Notes: generated by a model not told the origin, from the sequence alone. A stretch of 64,000 nucleotides of DNA from Paenibacillus sp. NAIST15-1 (GCF_001894745.1 NZ_BBYF01000003.1:248001-312000); one strand, 5' to 3'. Shown: positions 40,831 through 49,892, counted from the stretch's first letter. Numbers and translations: made by a program.

Positions 40831-41613
40831 ATGACCTTGAATTTAGTGGTGCTTATGAAGCAAACGTTCGACACAGAAGAAAAAGTCATAATTACAGATG
40901 GTCTGCTCTCTGAAGACGGAGTAAAATGGATAATAAATCCCTATGATGAATATGCCATCGAAGAAGCCGTACGATGGAAAGAAAATCATGGCGGCGTAGT
41001 CACCGTAGTGACTGCCGGTCCTGATCGTTCCGAGGAAGCGCTTCGCATAGCGCTCGCAATGGGAGCAGACGAAGCCGTACATCTTGTTCTGTCGCCAAGT
41101 GAAACAGGGAAGATGGATGAATTCACAATCTCTCACTTGCTCGCAAAGACATTGCAGGAGAAACAGCCGGATCTAATCTTCTCTGGTCACTTCTCTGTTG
41201 ATCAAGGCAGTGCCCAGGTTGCTGTCCGTGTCGCCAGCCTGCTCGACCTGCCACATGTCGCTGCGATCACTTCGATCGAGCGTATCGATGATTCGCAGGT
41301 AACGGTCAGTCGTGACGCAGAAGGTGATAACGAGAATCTCAAAGTGACCTTGCCTGCATTATTTACGGCACAGCAAGGATTGAACGAGCCCAGATATCCG
41401 ACTCTACCAGGCATTATGAAGGCGAAGCGGAAGCCTATCGAAAAGCGGTCGGCTACCGAACAGCTTCAGAATGAATCTTATGCTCCTGCCACAGAGCGAG
41501 TAGCCCTCGAGCTTCCTCCCCCAAGACAGGAGGGGCAGATATTGAAGGGCACTGTATCGGAGCAAGTAGAGCAATTGGTTCAATCGCTACGCGATACTTC
41601 CTCTCTCTTCTAA
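40831..41613 (+). CDS. etfB: electron transfer flavoprotein, beta subunit
   Basis: A 260-residue EtfB that with EtfA accepts electrons from FadE. The opening NLVVLMKQTFDTE and the DEYAIEEAVRWKE, TAGPDRSEEALRIALAMGADEAVH and GHFSVDQGSAQVAVRVASLLDLPHV blocks are typical. The second ATG (40831) is used because the family starts here and TTGGGGTG precedes it. AMP and FAD are bound at the interface with EtfA. About 100 bases upstream of etfA. Confidence 0.93.
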   Translation: MTLNLVVLMKQTFDTEEKVIITDGLLSEDGVKWIINPYDEYAIEEAVRWKENHGGVVTVVTAGPDRSEEALRIALAMGADEAVHLVLSPSETGKMDEFTISHLLAKTLQEKQPDLIFSGHFSVDQGSAQVAVRVASLLDLPHVAAITSIERIDDSQVTVSRDAEGDNENLKVTLPALFTAQQGLNEPRYPTLPGIMKAKRKPIEKRSATEQLQNESYAPATERVALELPPPRQEGQILKGTVSEQVEQLVQSLRDTSSLF

Positions 41614-41714
41614 CTCTTTCTAACTAGGTTGCAAATTGAACATGCACTTACTTGTAACGATTGAGCCTTAACATGAAGCCGCAAGCGTGCTATCGACTGG
41701 AAAGGAGTGCTGCT

Positions 41715-42722
41715 ATGAGCCGCACATATGCTGTTATTGCTGAAATACGCGGAGATCGATTGCGCCAGGTTACATTCGAAGCGCTTGGTGCTGCCGCGCA
41801 AATGGCGAAGCCTGATGATCGAATTATTGTGCTTGTCATTGGGTTTCAACTTGCAGAGGACACAATCCAGTCCTTGATGATTCCAGGAATTGCGCAAGTT
41901 AGCTGCGCAGATGATGAGAGGTATAAATATTACGAGGCGGAGACGTATTTCGCGGCACTGCATGCCTTTACAGAGCAGCAATCGCCGGACGTCGTGCTGC
42001 TTGGGCATACAGCGATGGGACGTGATCTCGCGCCGATGCTAGCAGCTCAGCTCCATACAGGTCAAATATCCGATGTCGTATCGATTCGTGCGGATGACTC
42101 CGACACGACCTTCCTAAGGCCTGTCTATGCAGGCAAAGCATTCGAAACTAGACGCTTCGCCAATCAAGCACGACCTTGGATCATCACGGTTAGACCTAAC
42201 AACTTCACTCCTGTTACTCAACAAGCGGGTTTACTTCCGACTCACGAGAGCATTCAGCAGCCGCAAGTTGATTCCTTGCTTGCCCCCGCCCCATCCCTAC
42301 GGACGGTTGTCCACGAAGTCGTCACGAAGATGAGCGGCTCCGTTGATTTGTCAGAGGCCAAAATTATTATTTCTGGCGGTCGAGGTGTGAAAAGTGCCGA
42401 AGGGTTCAAGCCCCTGGAACAGCTGGCACGTGTGCTGAATGGAGCAGTCGGCGCTTCGCGCGGAGCTTGTGATGCGGGCTATTGCGACTACTCGTTGCAG
42501 ATCGGACAGACGGGTAAGGTTGTTACACCTGAGATTTATTTTGCCTGCGGGATTAGTGGAGCCATCCAGCATATCGCAGGAATGAGTCAAGCTCGAATCA
42601 TTGTTGCCATTAATATCGATCCTGAAGCCCCTATCTTTAAAGTAGCGAATTACGGGATCGTCGGTGATTTATTCGAGGTGGTGCCGCTGCTTACCGAACA
42701 ATTCCGCAAGCTGCTCTCCTGA
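41715..42722 (+). CDS. etfA: electron transfer flavoprotein, alpha subunit
   Basis: A 335-residue EtfA. The C-terminal FAD domain is clear: SGGRGVKSAEGFKPLEQLA, GASRGACDAGYC, IGQTGKVVTPEIYFACGISGAIQHIAGM and NIDPEAPIFKVANYGIVGDLFEVVP. Start at 41715 after AAAGGAG; 18 further open codons upstream are ignored. The EtfAB dimer passes electrons to FadF. A bidirectional terminator follows. Confidence 0.94.
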   Translation: MSRTYAVIAEIRGDRLRQVTFEALGAAAQMAKPDDRIIVLVIGFQLAEDTIQSLMIPGIAQVSCADDERYKYYEAETYFAALHAFTEQQSPDVVLLGHTAMGRDLAPMLAAQLHTGQISDVVSIRADDSDTTFLRPVYAGKAFETRRFANQARPWIITVRPNNFTPVTQQAGLLPTHESIQQPQVDSLLAPAPSLRTVVHEVVTKMSGSVDLSEAKIIISGGRGVKSAEGFKPLEQLARVLNGAVGASRGACDAGYCDYSLQIGQTGKVVTPEIYFACGISGAIQHIAGMSQARIIVAINIDPEAPIFKVANYGIVGDLFEVVPLLTEQFRKLLS

Positions 42723-42861
42723 TTGTTTCGCAGGCTGCCAACGGCTCTATCTCGCTGACGACTATACTGCTCCTATGCCGCATACGTCGTCTGTGTACCT
42801 TGGAGCAATGCTGCCTACTATGAAAGATAATCTATGATCCCCTCTCCGTGCATAAGAAAAA

Positions 42862-42894
42862 GAAGGTTTCCCACATCATCTGTAGGAAACCTTC
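42862..42894. terminator. bidirectional terminator
   Basis: GAAGGTTTCC (42862-42871) pairs perfectly with GGAAACCTTC (42885-42894). A-rich before and T-rich after, it serves the convergent etfA and ricA transcripts. Confidence 0.88.
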
Positions 42895-42910
42895 TTCTAT
42901 TCATCCGTGC

Positions 42911-43414
42911 TTAGTCGCATGATTCTGGCGCTTCAGGGGTTGCTGCTTCTACTTCAATCTTATCAGATACCGTATCACGAATAACCGACATAACCAGTTG
43001 CAGCATGTAATTCACATCGCTCTGACTCTGCTGGAATTCCACAACGAGTGGAATATTGTCCAGTTCATCCTGGAGCTCACTAATCTCATTCTCGATTTTA
43101 TCTACCATCTTCGCGTTTTGGAACGATTGGAACGCAACCAGTTCCTTCTGCTTCTTCTTAATCGTTGAGATCAGCTCTTGTACCCTAGTATGCGTTTGAA
43201 TTTGCTTCTCAGCTTGCTGATATTGCCGAACCTCATCCGTTGTAATGATGAGTTCAGACAACTGCTTCGCCTTCGCCATAATATCTTCTCGTACTAGCAA
43301 ATCCCGCGTATTGAACTTCGGTATACCGCATCCCGATCGATGGACGTGCTCCTCATGCTCCGAGTGTTCTGCGTGTTCCGAATTCACCTTCGAAGATTGT
43401 GATTGTTGCGTCAA
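42911..43414 (-). CDS. ricA: RicA (YmcA) of the Y-complex
   Basis: A 167-residue YlbF/YmcA-family protein. In Bacillus, RicA with YlbF and YaaT directs RNase Y cleavage and promotes sporulation, biofilm and competence. The helical core is about residues 38-150 (LLVREDIMAKAKQLSELI... QTHTRVQELISTIKKKQKELV). It begins with an unusual His/Glu-rich tail (HAEHSEHEEHVHRSGCG) and ends in ESCD, so it has a cysteine near each end, which may be cluster ligands. Start TTG at 43414 after GGGAGAGG. Downstream of miaB, as in B. subtilis. Confidence 0.85.
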   Translation of the reverse strand: MTQQSQSSKVNSEHAEHSEHEEHVHRSGCGIPKFNTRDLLVREDIMAKAKQLSELIITTDEVRQYQQAEKQIQTHTRVQELISTIKKKQKELVAFQSFQNAKMVDKIENEISELQDELDNIPLVVEFQQSQSDVNYMLQLVMSVIRDTVSDKIEVEAATPEAPESCD

Positions 43415-43500
43415 TGAGAACCTCTCCCATCTATTCGGCCTGAATTATATTGGTAAAATCTATCTCTTCTCGTTTATTGTATCCGAAAATAAAGAAAAGG

Positions 43501-45054
43501 TTAAGAAGTCATTTGCATCGGTTGTGTGACAAGCACACCCTTGATGTAATAGGACATCACATCTGTAATCTTAACATGAACAATTTGACCGATCAACGAC
43601 GCCGATCCTGCAAAATGGACAAGCTTATTCGTGCGCGTCCGAGCGGATAAAATGTCCGGGTTATTCTTGCTCTCCCCTTCCACTAGCACCTCCACCACTT
43701 GATCTTGCAGCCTTTCATTGCTTCGACGGCTCTGATCCTGCAGCAGGGCGTTCAGGCGCTGCAGGCGCTCCTTCTTCACTTCCATCGGAACATTGTCTTC
43801 CATCCCTGCCGCCGGTGTGCCTTCGCGCGGGGAATAGATGAATGTATAGGCAAAGTCGAACTCTACCTCCCGTACAAGTGACATCGTTTCTTCGAACTGT
43901 TCGTCCGTCTCGCCAGGGAACCCTACAATAATATCCGTTGTAAAGACAACATCCGGTATCGCCTGTTTGATTTTAAATGCCAGCTCCAGGAAGCGCTCCC
44001 GATCATACTTGCGGCTCATCTTCTTCAATATTTCCGTGCTTCCCGATTGTACAGGAAGATGAATATGCTCAACCAGGTTGCCGCGCTTCGCGAGCACTTC
44101 AATTAATCGATCGTCAAAGTCTCTTGGATGTGAAGTAGTGAAGCGGATACGCGGCACATCAATCGTTCGAATTTCGTCCATCAGATCGCCGAACGAGTAA
44201 TCGATGTCCGTAAAGTCTTTGCCGTAAGCGTTGACGTTTTGACCAAGCAGTGTAATTTCCTTGAATCCTTGACGAGCCAAGTCTCTTACTTCGGCAATTA
44301 CATCTTCCGGACGGCGGCTGCGTTCTTTGCCACGGGTATAAGGAACGATGCAATATGTACAGAACTTATCACAACCATACATAATGTTGACCCATGCTCG
44401 CATCCCTTCCCGCTTCTTCGGCAAATTCTCGATGATGTCGCCTTCCTTAGACCACACTTCCACGACCATTTCCTTGTTGAACAAGGCATCGCGCACCAAG
44501 ATCGGCAAGCGGTGAATATTATGCGTACCGAATACGATATCAACAAATTGATGCTTCTGCATAATGCGATTCACGACATTTTCTTCTTGGGACATACAAC
44601 CGCACACGCCAAGAATAAGCCCCGGTCTTTGCAGCTTCAATGTCTTCAAATGTCCAAGCTCACCAAATACTTTATCTTCTGCATTTTCACGAATCGCGCA
44701 TGTATTTAATAAGATAATATCTGCTTGTTTTCGGTCTTCCGTTTTTTCATAGCCCATCTGTTCAAGCAAGCCGCTCATCGTCTCGGAATCATGCTCGTTC
44801 ATTTGGCAGCCAAATGTATAAATAATATATTTCTTCCCAACGCCTAGTCCCTGCAGCTCCTCAGGCACGGCCTGATCATAGTGTACCTGAATATCCTGCT
44901 TGCCCCTCTGCTTCTCCTGACGTTGGTTAGGCTCCGAAATAATGTTGATTTCACGACCATTTATACGAATCCGTTTACCTTGTTCATCCTCGGAAATGAC
45001 TTTGGCATTCGAGAAATCAAAATATTTGGAGTAATCTTTCGACTCTTTGTTCAT
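43501..45054 (-). CDS. miaB: tRNA-2-methylthio-N6-dimethylallyladenosine synthase
   Basis: A 517-residue methylthiotransferase that adds a methylthio group to i6A37 of tRNA. N-terminal UPF0004 cluster cysteines occur in [22 protein letters not shown] and VCGCMSQ. The radical SAM motif is CDKFCTYC, followed by the C-terminal TRAM domain. The first 60 residues are an extension ([12 protein letters not shown]...) common in Bacillales MiaB. Start at 45054 after AAGGAG; 21 upstream codons are open without a site. Confidence 0.95.
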   Translation of the reverse strand: MNKESKDYSKYFDFSNAKVISEDEQGKRIRINGREINIISEPNQRQEKQRGKQDIQVHYDQAVPEELQGLGVGKKYIIYTFGCQMNEHDSETMSGLLEQMGYEKTEDRKQADIILLNTCAIRENAEDKVFGELGHLKTLKLQRPGLILGVCGCMSQEENVVNRIMQKHQFVDIVFGTHNIHRLPILVRDALFNKEMVVEVWSKEGDIIENLPKKREGMRAWVNIMYGCDKFCTYCIVPYTRGKERSRRPEDVIAEVRDLARQGFKEITLLGQNVNAYGKDFTDIDYSFGDLMDEIRTIDVPRIRFTTSHPRDFDDRLIEVLAKRGNLVEHIHLPVQSGSTEILKKMSRKYDRERFLELAFKIKQAIPDVVFTTDIIVGFPGETDEQFEETMSLVREVEFDFAYTFIYSPREGTPAAGMEDNVPMEVKKERLQRLNALLQDQSRRSNERLQDQVVEVLVEGESKNNPDILSARTRTNKLVHFAGSASLIGQIVHVKITDVMSYYIKGVLVTQPMQMTS

Positions 45055-45275
45055 TGGTCGGCACTCCTTCTTCTCATTCGATTCTGTAGTCTGTAGGTTA
45101 TCTATGTACATGAACATTACTTCAAATTATACCATCATCCGAAGTGGAGAGCCAAGAATGAACTTCCATAATTAGTTATTACGGGGTGTACAATATTGCC
45201 CTATGTTGTCCAAAACACTGAAATGGTGCGGTTTTCTGAGCTTTCGCTATAGACAAAGTTGGACAACGTGATCCA

Positions 45276-45443
45276 ATGTTTGACATCGATTTTGTGGGTA
45301 TAGTGTGGGTTGGACTTTTGGCCGGACTTTCTGCTAAAAAGAAAGGTGTTTACATAATTGCGTTGGAGTTTAAAGACGGGAAGAAATCATTACTGGAAGT
45401 CGATGATAAGATTTATAAAGCACTTCTCAAAAAGTTGTTTTAA
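45276..45443 (+). CDS. small open frame, 55 residues, perhaps a remnant
   Basis: Begins at an ATG (MFDIDFVGIVWVGLLAGLSAKKK). A hydrophobic stretch (residues 6-19) is followed by a beta-like, lysine-rich tail (ALEFKDGKKSLLEVDDKIYKALL). No good ribosome binding site is seen. It may be a degraded gene or a real small membrane protein. It lies at the start of the AT-rich accessory patch. Confidence 0.35.
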   Translation: MFDIDFVGIVWVGLLAGLSAKKKGVYIIALEFKDGKKSLLEVDDKIYKALLKKLF

Positions 45444-45563
45444 TGGAAATGAGCCTCGGAGAAATTCTAGCTCTTTTTAATTTATTTACCAGTTATTACA
45501 TAGTTCCACCGACCTAAAGATGGTACAATATGCCTTGAAAATAATATCGGGAGGAAAGTACTA

Positions 45564-46289
45564 ATGACTGCTAGTAAAGCTAAAAAACCTATCTACAAAC
45601 GTTGGTGGTTCTGGATCCTAGCCCTAATTATTGTAGCTGGGGTATTTGGAAATACTAAGTCGGATCAATCTGTAAAAAAGACTGAGAATGTACAACCTGT
45701 TGCCGCTTCTGTTGATACGAACAAAAAGGAACCAATAGAGAATAAGGTTGCAACACCTCAAAAACAAGTAAATACAAACAAAAATAAGGACAATGATAAT
45801 AAAGAAAATGATGTAAAGAAAGAAGCTCCTCCTGCAACCATCGGCTTATCACCAGAAGAGTTTAAAAAAGCATTTAACAATAGCGCAAAAGAATTTAAAT
45901 CTGATCTTCGGATAAATAAAATTTCGGTCGAAAAGGGAGAACTTCAGGACACATTCAAATACATGTTTACAAATAAACTCGGAATCGTTGGCACCGTCAA
46001 TAAAAACGGCGGGAAAATCCGGGACGTTTTGCTAATAGGAAACGGTTTCGGGGATCAGGAATCCGCTGCTGACATTATTATTTCTATGGGATTAATCATT
46101 ACTGTAACCAATCCCGAAATATCGACAGAAGATCGTGGTAAGATACTCAAAGAACTTGGTCTACTTGATGAAGGTGTCGATTTCACAACGATAGACAATA
46201 ACACTGTTAGAAATGGTATAAAATATCGTGTTAAAGGCTCTGAAGAAATCGGAATTATGTTTAGTGCCGGAGATGTGAATGATAAATAG
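45564..46289 (+). CDS. membrane-anchored protein of unknown function
   Basis: A 241-residue protein with a basic start (MTASKAKKPIYKRWW), one membrane helix at about residues 13-30 and an outside part. Residues 35-90 are a Lys/Asn/Asp-rich linker (NTNKNKDNDNKENDVKKE); residues 93-241 are a folded domain (LSPEEFKKAFNNSAKEF... TNKLGIVGTVNKNGGKIRDVLLIG). I do not recognise the domain. Codon use is markedly AT-rich compared with the flanking genes, suggesting acquisition. GGGAGGAAAG lies upstream of the ATG. The only plus-strand gene in this area with its own terminator. Confidence 0.75.
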   Translation: MTASKAKKPIYKRWWFWILALIIVAGVFGNTKSDQSVKKTENVQPVAASVDTNKKEPIENKVATPQKQVNTNKNKDNDNKENDVKKEAPPATIGLSPEEFKKAFNNSAKEFKSDLRINKISVEKGELQDTFKYMFTNKLGIVGTVNKNGGKIRDVLLIGNGFGDQESAADIIISMGLIITVTNPEISTEDRGKILKELGLLDEGVDFTTIDNNTVRNGIKYRVKGSEEIGIMFSAGDVNDK

Positions 46290-46300
46290 CTAATTATAAA

Positions 46301-46326
46301 AAAGCCTCGGAGCAATCCGGGGCTTT
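46301..46326 (+). terminator. terminator after the anchored protein gene
   Basis: AAAGCCTCGGA pairs with TCCGGGGCTTT (one G-T pair) around a four-base loop, starting 12 bases after the stop. Only three T follow the stem directly. Confidence 0.7.
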
Positions 46327-46488
46327 CAAGCGTTATCAGGAACATGTCTCATTAAATCAGCAGGTTGGCATTCGAGCCAACAACTATCGGTGTTTTTCGT
46401 TGAAGAAAGTAGAAGACATAGGTTTCTAAAAATTATAAACAACAAAGTGCCGTGGGATTCTTTCCTCAACGGCACTTGCTCATGTAAC

Positions 46489-47028
46489 TCAAAATTTTGA
46501 TTCTCCTTGTGTGTACCCGAAATACTTTAACACATTCCCCTCTCTGTACCGCTCATGAGCCTTTTCCAACAAGAAATCATCTTCAAGATCAATATATCCT
46601 GTTAAATATAGAGCTTTTAAATAGTCTTCAAATTCCTCATTCCCTAAGACCATGCTTTCCTTTTTTATTCCACCAAATATGTTTGTTTCAAGAGCCAGTA
46701 AAAACGATGTTCCTTGCGTAGTTCCCCCTGACATATAAATGTTGTCGTCAGAATTAATAAGCAGGTTGATTTCTTCTGAACTCAAATATTCTGAAGGATT
46801 AAGCTTAACAAGCTGATTAAATCCTCTTTCATCACGAAATGTATAAGCTTTAACAATAGACTCATAATGAGCATATGGATCTTTCTTTAATCCTTCAAAC
46901 TGACCTAAATCGACATCTTCAGCAAAATATTTTGTCTTCAACCGTCTATCAATATCACTCAATGTAAATGGGTTAGGAATGCTTAATAACAAGAATTTTT
47001 CATATAAAGTTAAGATGTCTGGCCGCAA
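46489..47028 (-). CDS. unknown protein, candidate immunity protein
   Basis: A 179-residue acidic cytoplasmic protein. Start is TTG at 47028, nine bases after AAGGGG. Visible features: a helical N-terminus (ILTLYEKFLLLSIPNPFTLSDIDRR), a YMSGGTTQGTSFLLALETN segment in the middle, and acidic helices at the end (FEDYLKALYLTGYIDLEDDFLLEKAHERYREG). No family recognised. It starts about 80 bases after a 65-codon segment that looks like a toxin C-terminus, and such spacing, acidity and AT-richness fit an immunity gene. That role is an inference from position only. Confidence 0.6.
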   Translation of the reverse strand: MRPDILTLYEKFLLLSIPNPFTLSDIDRRLKTKYFAEDVDLGQFEGLKKDPYAHYESIVKAYTFRDERGFNQLVKLNPSEYLSSEEINLLINSDDNIYMSGGTTQGTSFLLALETNIFGGIKKESMVLGNEEFEDYLKALYLTGYIDLEDDFLLEKAHERYREGNVLKYFGYTQGESKF

Positions 47029-47106
47029 TTTTCTGTCCCCTTCTTAAATGAATTTACTTGAGTAGGTACTAGAGGTTTTTTAGTATTAGCTATACCTTAT
47101 CACAGA

Positions 47107-47304
47107 TTACGGTTTAATACCCGGTCGACCGTATGGACCAAAGAAAATATGACCTGTTACTCGGTTAGAATCATCTCCGCCATGATAATGATCATAGTAC
47201 AACTGATCGCTTCTGCCATTTGGTGAAAAGTGATTTTCCTGTTTAGAAATTCTCCCTTGTCCAAGTCTAAAGGCGAGGCTCGCAGCTCGCAGCTGAAGTC
47301 TCCA
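47107..47304 (-). pseudogene. toxin-like C-terminal segment without a start
   Basis: A 65-codon open segment ending in TAA. It is in the same frame as the preceding tail-protein fragment and separated from it only by the TGA at 47305-47307. There is no start codon with a ribosome binding site. The ending (NGRSDQLYYDHYHGGDDSNR, then GHIFFGPYGRPGIKP) is Gly/His/Tyr/Asp-rich like the terminal modules of polymorphic or Rhs-type toxins. CTCGCAG is directly repeated at its upstream edge (about 47279-47292), a possible recombination scar. Function unproven. Confidence 0.5.
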
Positions 47305-48290
47305 TCAACTCCACGAAGAGTACCAGTAAGTGTTCCACCTGCTGTACGTGGCCACTATTCTGGTATACGTCTTAACTGGATTGGTCTGCTTCGCGCTGAC
47401 ATAATCAGCCGTAGTCATCGCAAAGACAGGCTCATCGTTGGCCATAAACCGCTTAAATTTGATTGTGCCGGCTTTATCGATGTAGATGCTTGCACTATTG
47501 GCAGCAGCGATGTAACTCAGCACCTGACGCATACTGTAGCCTGCTGATCCGACCCCAATCTTGTATGACGGATTAATCACCACACTGCTGTCATAGGGCC
47601 AGCCTAGCCGACCGCATATTTCATCAAAAACTGCTTTCTGGCTTGCTGGATATTTCAAAGCGGATATATAAGGTACATCTGCAAAAACTAGCTTGTCATA
47701 GCAGACGTAAGCCCCAACGTCGTTAACTCGTTCACGGAAATCTACATAAAACTCACCAAGCGGCAGCCAGTTTGTACTAGTGCCATTCCAGTTAATGTCC
47801 ACGTCCTGCCAAGGATACAGGTTAAGCCCGACATAGACAAGGACAGATACGGCACGATTCGTGCATTCGGCGGCACAATATAATTTGTTCGTAGCTTAAT
47901 GGTGAGTTTGGACGTAATGGCCGTTCCGAGCTGGAACCCACCTGTCAGGCTCAAGCTATTCTCGATACTAAAATCTACGAACCTGGTATTATCAAATTCC
48001 TCTGATCCTACGGTTGCCTTGACGATAAATTCCCGGTCTGGCCGGTTGCCGATATACATTTTCTTCATGAGGCTCCCCCCTGCCATTGGGTCTGGGAATG
48101 TGAAATCGAAAAATACATTCGACATGGCTTTTAATATGCTTGATATCTGCTTTTCGCTTAGTACGCCACAAGTCATGTCAATCTGTCGCTTAACAGCCAC
48201 ACGATCCCGGTTCAGGGATCCGTCTGCCGTCCGGACAGATGACTTACCATAATTAGTATGACTCTTATGCGAACGAAGAAGAGACTCCAT
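47305..48290 (-). pseudogene. prophage tail remnant, frameshifted and deletion-fused
   Basis: Two overlapping frames together read as pieces of siphophage tail genes. The first (from about 48290) begins with a segment like DUF6711 phage proteins (LNRDRVAVKRQIDMT... FFDFTFPDPMAGGSLMKKM, then YIGNRP). It then passes in frame into a tail/baseplate-like segment (FVDFSIENSLSLTGGFQLG, IVPPNARIVPYL). Near 47800-47850 the reading must shift to the second frame (NWLPLGEFYVDFRERVNDV ... YDSSVVINPSYKIG) to keep the homology. After about 47340 the likeness stops. The pieces imply a deletion plus a frameshift, so it is not a working gene. Confidence 0.7.
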
Positions 48291-48292
48291 GC

Positions 48293-48325
48293 AAAAAGGC
48301 GCAGCCCTATAAGGACTGCACCTTT
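48293..48325 (-). terminator. terminator after pduL
   Basis: AAAGGTGCAGTCC and GGGCTGCGCCTTTTT on the minus strand form an imperfect stem ending in five T (48293-48297). It follows the pduL stop by about 25 bases. Confidence 0.8.
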
Positions 48326-48350
48326 CATTTTGAAAAGTATGATTCAATAA

Positions 48351-48920
48351 TTAATCAATGATCTCAGCAGTATCGCCGTTTTTCACGCCAGAAGCATTCG
48401 CTTCGTCTGTGTCGATATGCATGTCCAATGCAAAATTCTCAGATACGCGTGCAACCACGTGTTCAAATACAACACCGCGCTCTCCACCTACACGTACGCG
48501 AAGCTTTTGCTTGTCTTTAATCCCCCATTTTTCTGCATCAGAAGTATGGAAGTGAATGTGACGAGCAGCTACGATAACGCCGTCTTGCAATTCAACTTCA
48601 CCTGCAGGTCCTTTTACAAGAACGCCTGGTGTACCTTCGATATCTCCAGATTCGCGAACAGGTGCTTTTACACCAATTGCGAAGGAGTCAGTGCGAGAAA
48701 TTTCCAATTGGGATGCAGGACGTGCTGGTCCCAAAATACGAACTTTATTGAAGGATCCTTTGGAGCCTACAACTTCAACTGTTTCGTTCGCAGCAAATTG
48801 TCCTGGTTGGGACAATGGCTTGAACTCCGTCAATTGATAACCTTTACCGAACAAAATCTCGATATGTTCTTGAGTCAAATGAATATGGCGAGCGGATACG
48901 CCGACAGGTACGTTTTTCAT
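48351..48920 (-). CDS. pduL: phosphate propanoyltransferase, PduL family
   Basis: A 189-residue PduL-type phosphotransacylase, which interconverts acyl-CoA and acyl-phosphate. The zinc-binding histidines occur in VSARHIHLT (near residue 10-15) and VAARHIHFHT (near 120-127). Two PduL repeats, length typical. There is no microcompartment targeting peptide at the N-terminus and no shell genes nearby, so it is probably a housekeeping phosphotransacetylase-like enzyme. Next to korAB, which makes or consumes acyl-CoA; a link to acetyl-phosphate is inferred. GAGGTGG precedes the ATG. Confidence 0.9.
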   Translation of the reverse strand: MKNVPVGVSARHIHLTQEHIEILFGKGYQLTEFKPLSQPGQFAANETVEVVGSKGSFNKVRILGPARPASQLEISRTDSFAIGVKAPVRESGDIEGTPGVLVKGPAGEVELQDGVIVAARHIHFHTSDAEKWGIKDKQKLRVRVGGERGVVFEHVVARVSENFALDMHIDTDEANASGVKNGDTAEIID

Positions 48921-48988
48921 TTCTCTTCCACCTCACGTATGTGTTCTCTCTAGCTAGTACCAAATCATATTATACTACGAAATGCAAC

Positions 48989-49016
48989 AAGGCATGCGCC
49001 TAAAGACGCATGCCTT
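48989..49016. terminator. terminator between korB and pduL
   Basis: AAGGCATGCG and CGCATGCCTT form a perfect 10-bp stem with an eight-base loop. It lies just after the korB stop; the plus strand has TTTT after it, while the minus strand has only a weak T tract. Confidence 0.6.
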
Positions 49017-49024
49017 TTCAACAA

Positions 49025-49891
49025 TTATTTGAATTCTGCCACCAATTTGTCAAATTCTTCAGAAGAAAGGCGAATATTTTGCTTCGCTAACGGTTCATCA
49101 CGGAATCCAGATACAAGATTCTCGTAGCTCTTCTTCGATTTATCTTGATAGATAAGACCTGTTATCATTCCATCTGTTTCCATTAACTTCGTCATTGCTG
49201 CGATCCGATTGGACGGATCATAGCCTTCTACGGATTCCAGATTGATGATGTTTTCCTTGAACCAGTCATACGTATTGATCTTGTTGAATGTTACGCAAGG
49301 GCTGAATACGTTGATTAAAGAGAAGCCTTCGTGCTTAATGCCTTCCTCAATCAGAGAAGTCAACTGCTTCAAATCACTAGAGAACGACTGTGCTACGAAG
49401 GTAGCTCCCGCAGACAGTGCAATCTCAAGCGGACTTAATGTGTTCTCGATTGCGCCATCTGGTGTACTCTTCGTCTTGAACCCAACCGCACTACGTGGCG
49501 AAGTCTGACCTTTCGTCAATCCATAGATTTGGTTATCCATGACGATATAAGTAACGTTGATGTTCCGGCGAATCGCATGTACGGTATGTCCCATCCCTAT
49601 TGCGAAGCCGTCTCCATCTCCACCGGATGCAATAACAGTCAGGTCACGGTTAGCTAGCTTCAACCCTTGTGCAATTGGCAGCGCACGGCCGTGAATGCTG
49701 TGGAAGCCATATGCATTGATATAACCGGAAATCCGGCCAGAACATCCAATCCCGGATACAACAGCCAAATTCTCAGGTTCCAGTCCGACGTTGGCTGCTG
49801 CGCGTTGAATGGCTGCCTGAATCGAGAAGTCGCCGCAGCCAGGGCACCAGTTCGGCTTCACATTGTTGCGAAACTCTTTGAACGTTGCCAT
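49025..49891 (-). CDS. korB: 2-oxoacid:ferredoxin oxidoreductase, beta subunit
   Basis: A 288-residue thiamine-diphosphate subunit. CPGCGD near residue 16 gives cluster/TPP-region cysteines; the TPP motif GDGDGFAIGMGHTVHAIRRN is followed by VMDNQIYGLTKGQTSPRS. With KorA it oxidises a 2-oxoacid such as 2-oxoglutarate to acyl-CoA with ferredoxin. Start at 49891 after AAGGAG, two bases after the korA stop, so the two are coupled. No separate delta ferredoxin subunit adjoins. Confidence 0.93.
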   Translation of the reverse strand: MATFKEFRNNVKPNWCPGCGDFSIQAAIQRAAANVGLEPENLAVVSGIGCSGRISGYINAYGFHSIHGRALPIAQGLKLANRDLTVIASGGDGDGFAIGMGHTVHAIRRNINVTYIVMDNQIYGLTKGQTSPRSAVGFKTKSTPDGAIENTLSPLEIALSAGATFVAQSFSSDLKQLTSLIEEGIKHEGFSLINVFSPCVTFNKINTYDWFKENIINLESVEGYDPSNRIAAMTKLMETDGMITGLIYQDKSKKSYENLVSGFRDEPLAKQNIRLSSEEFDKLVAEFK

Positions 49892-49892
49892 A

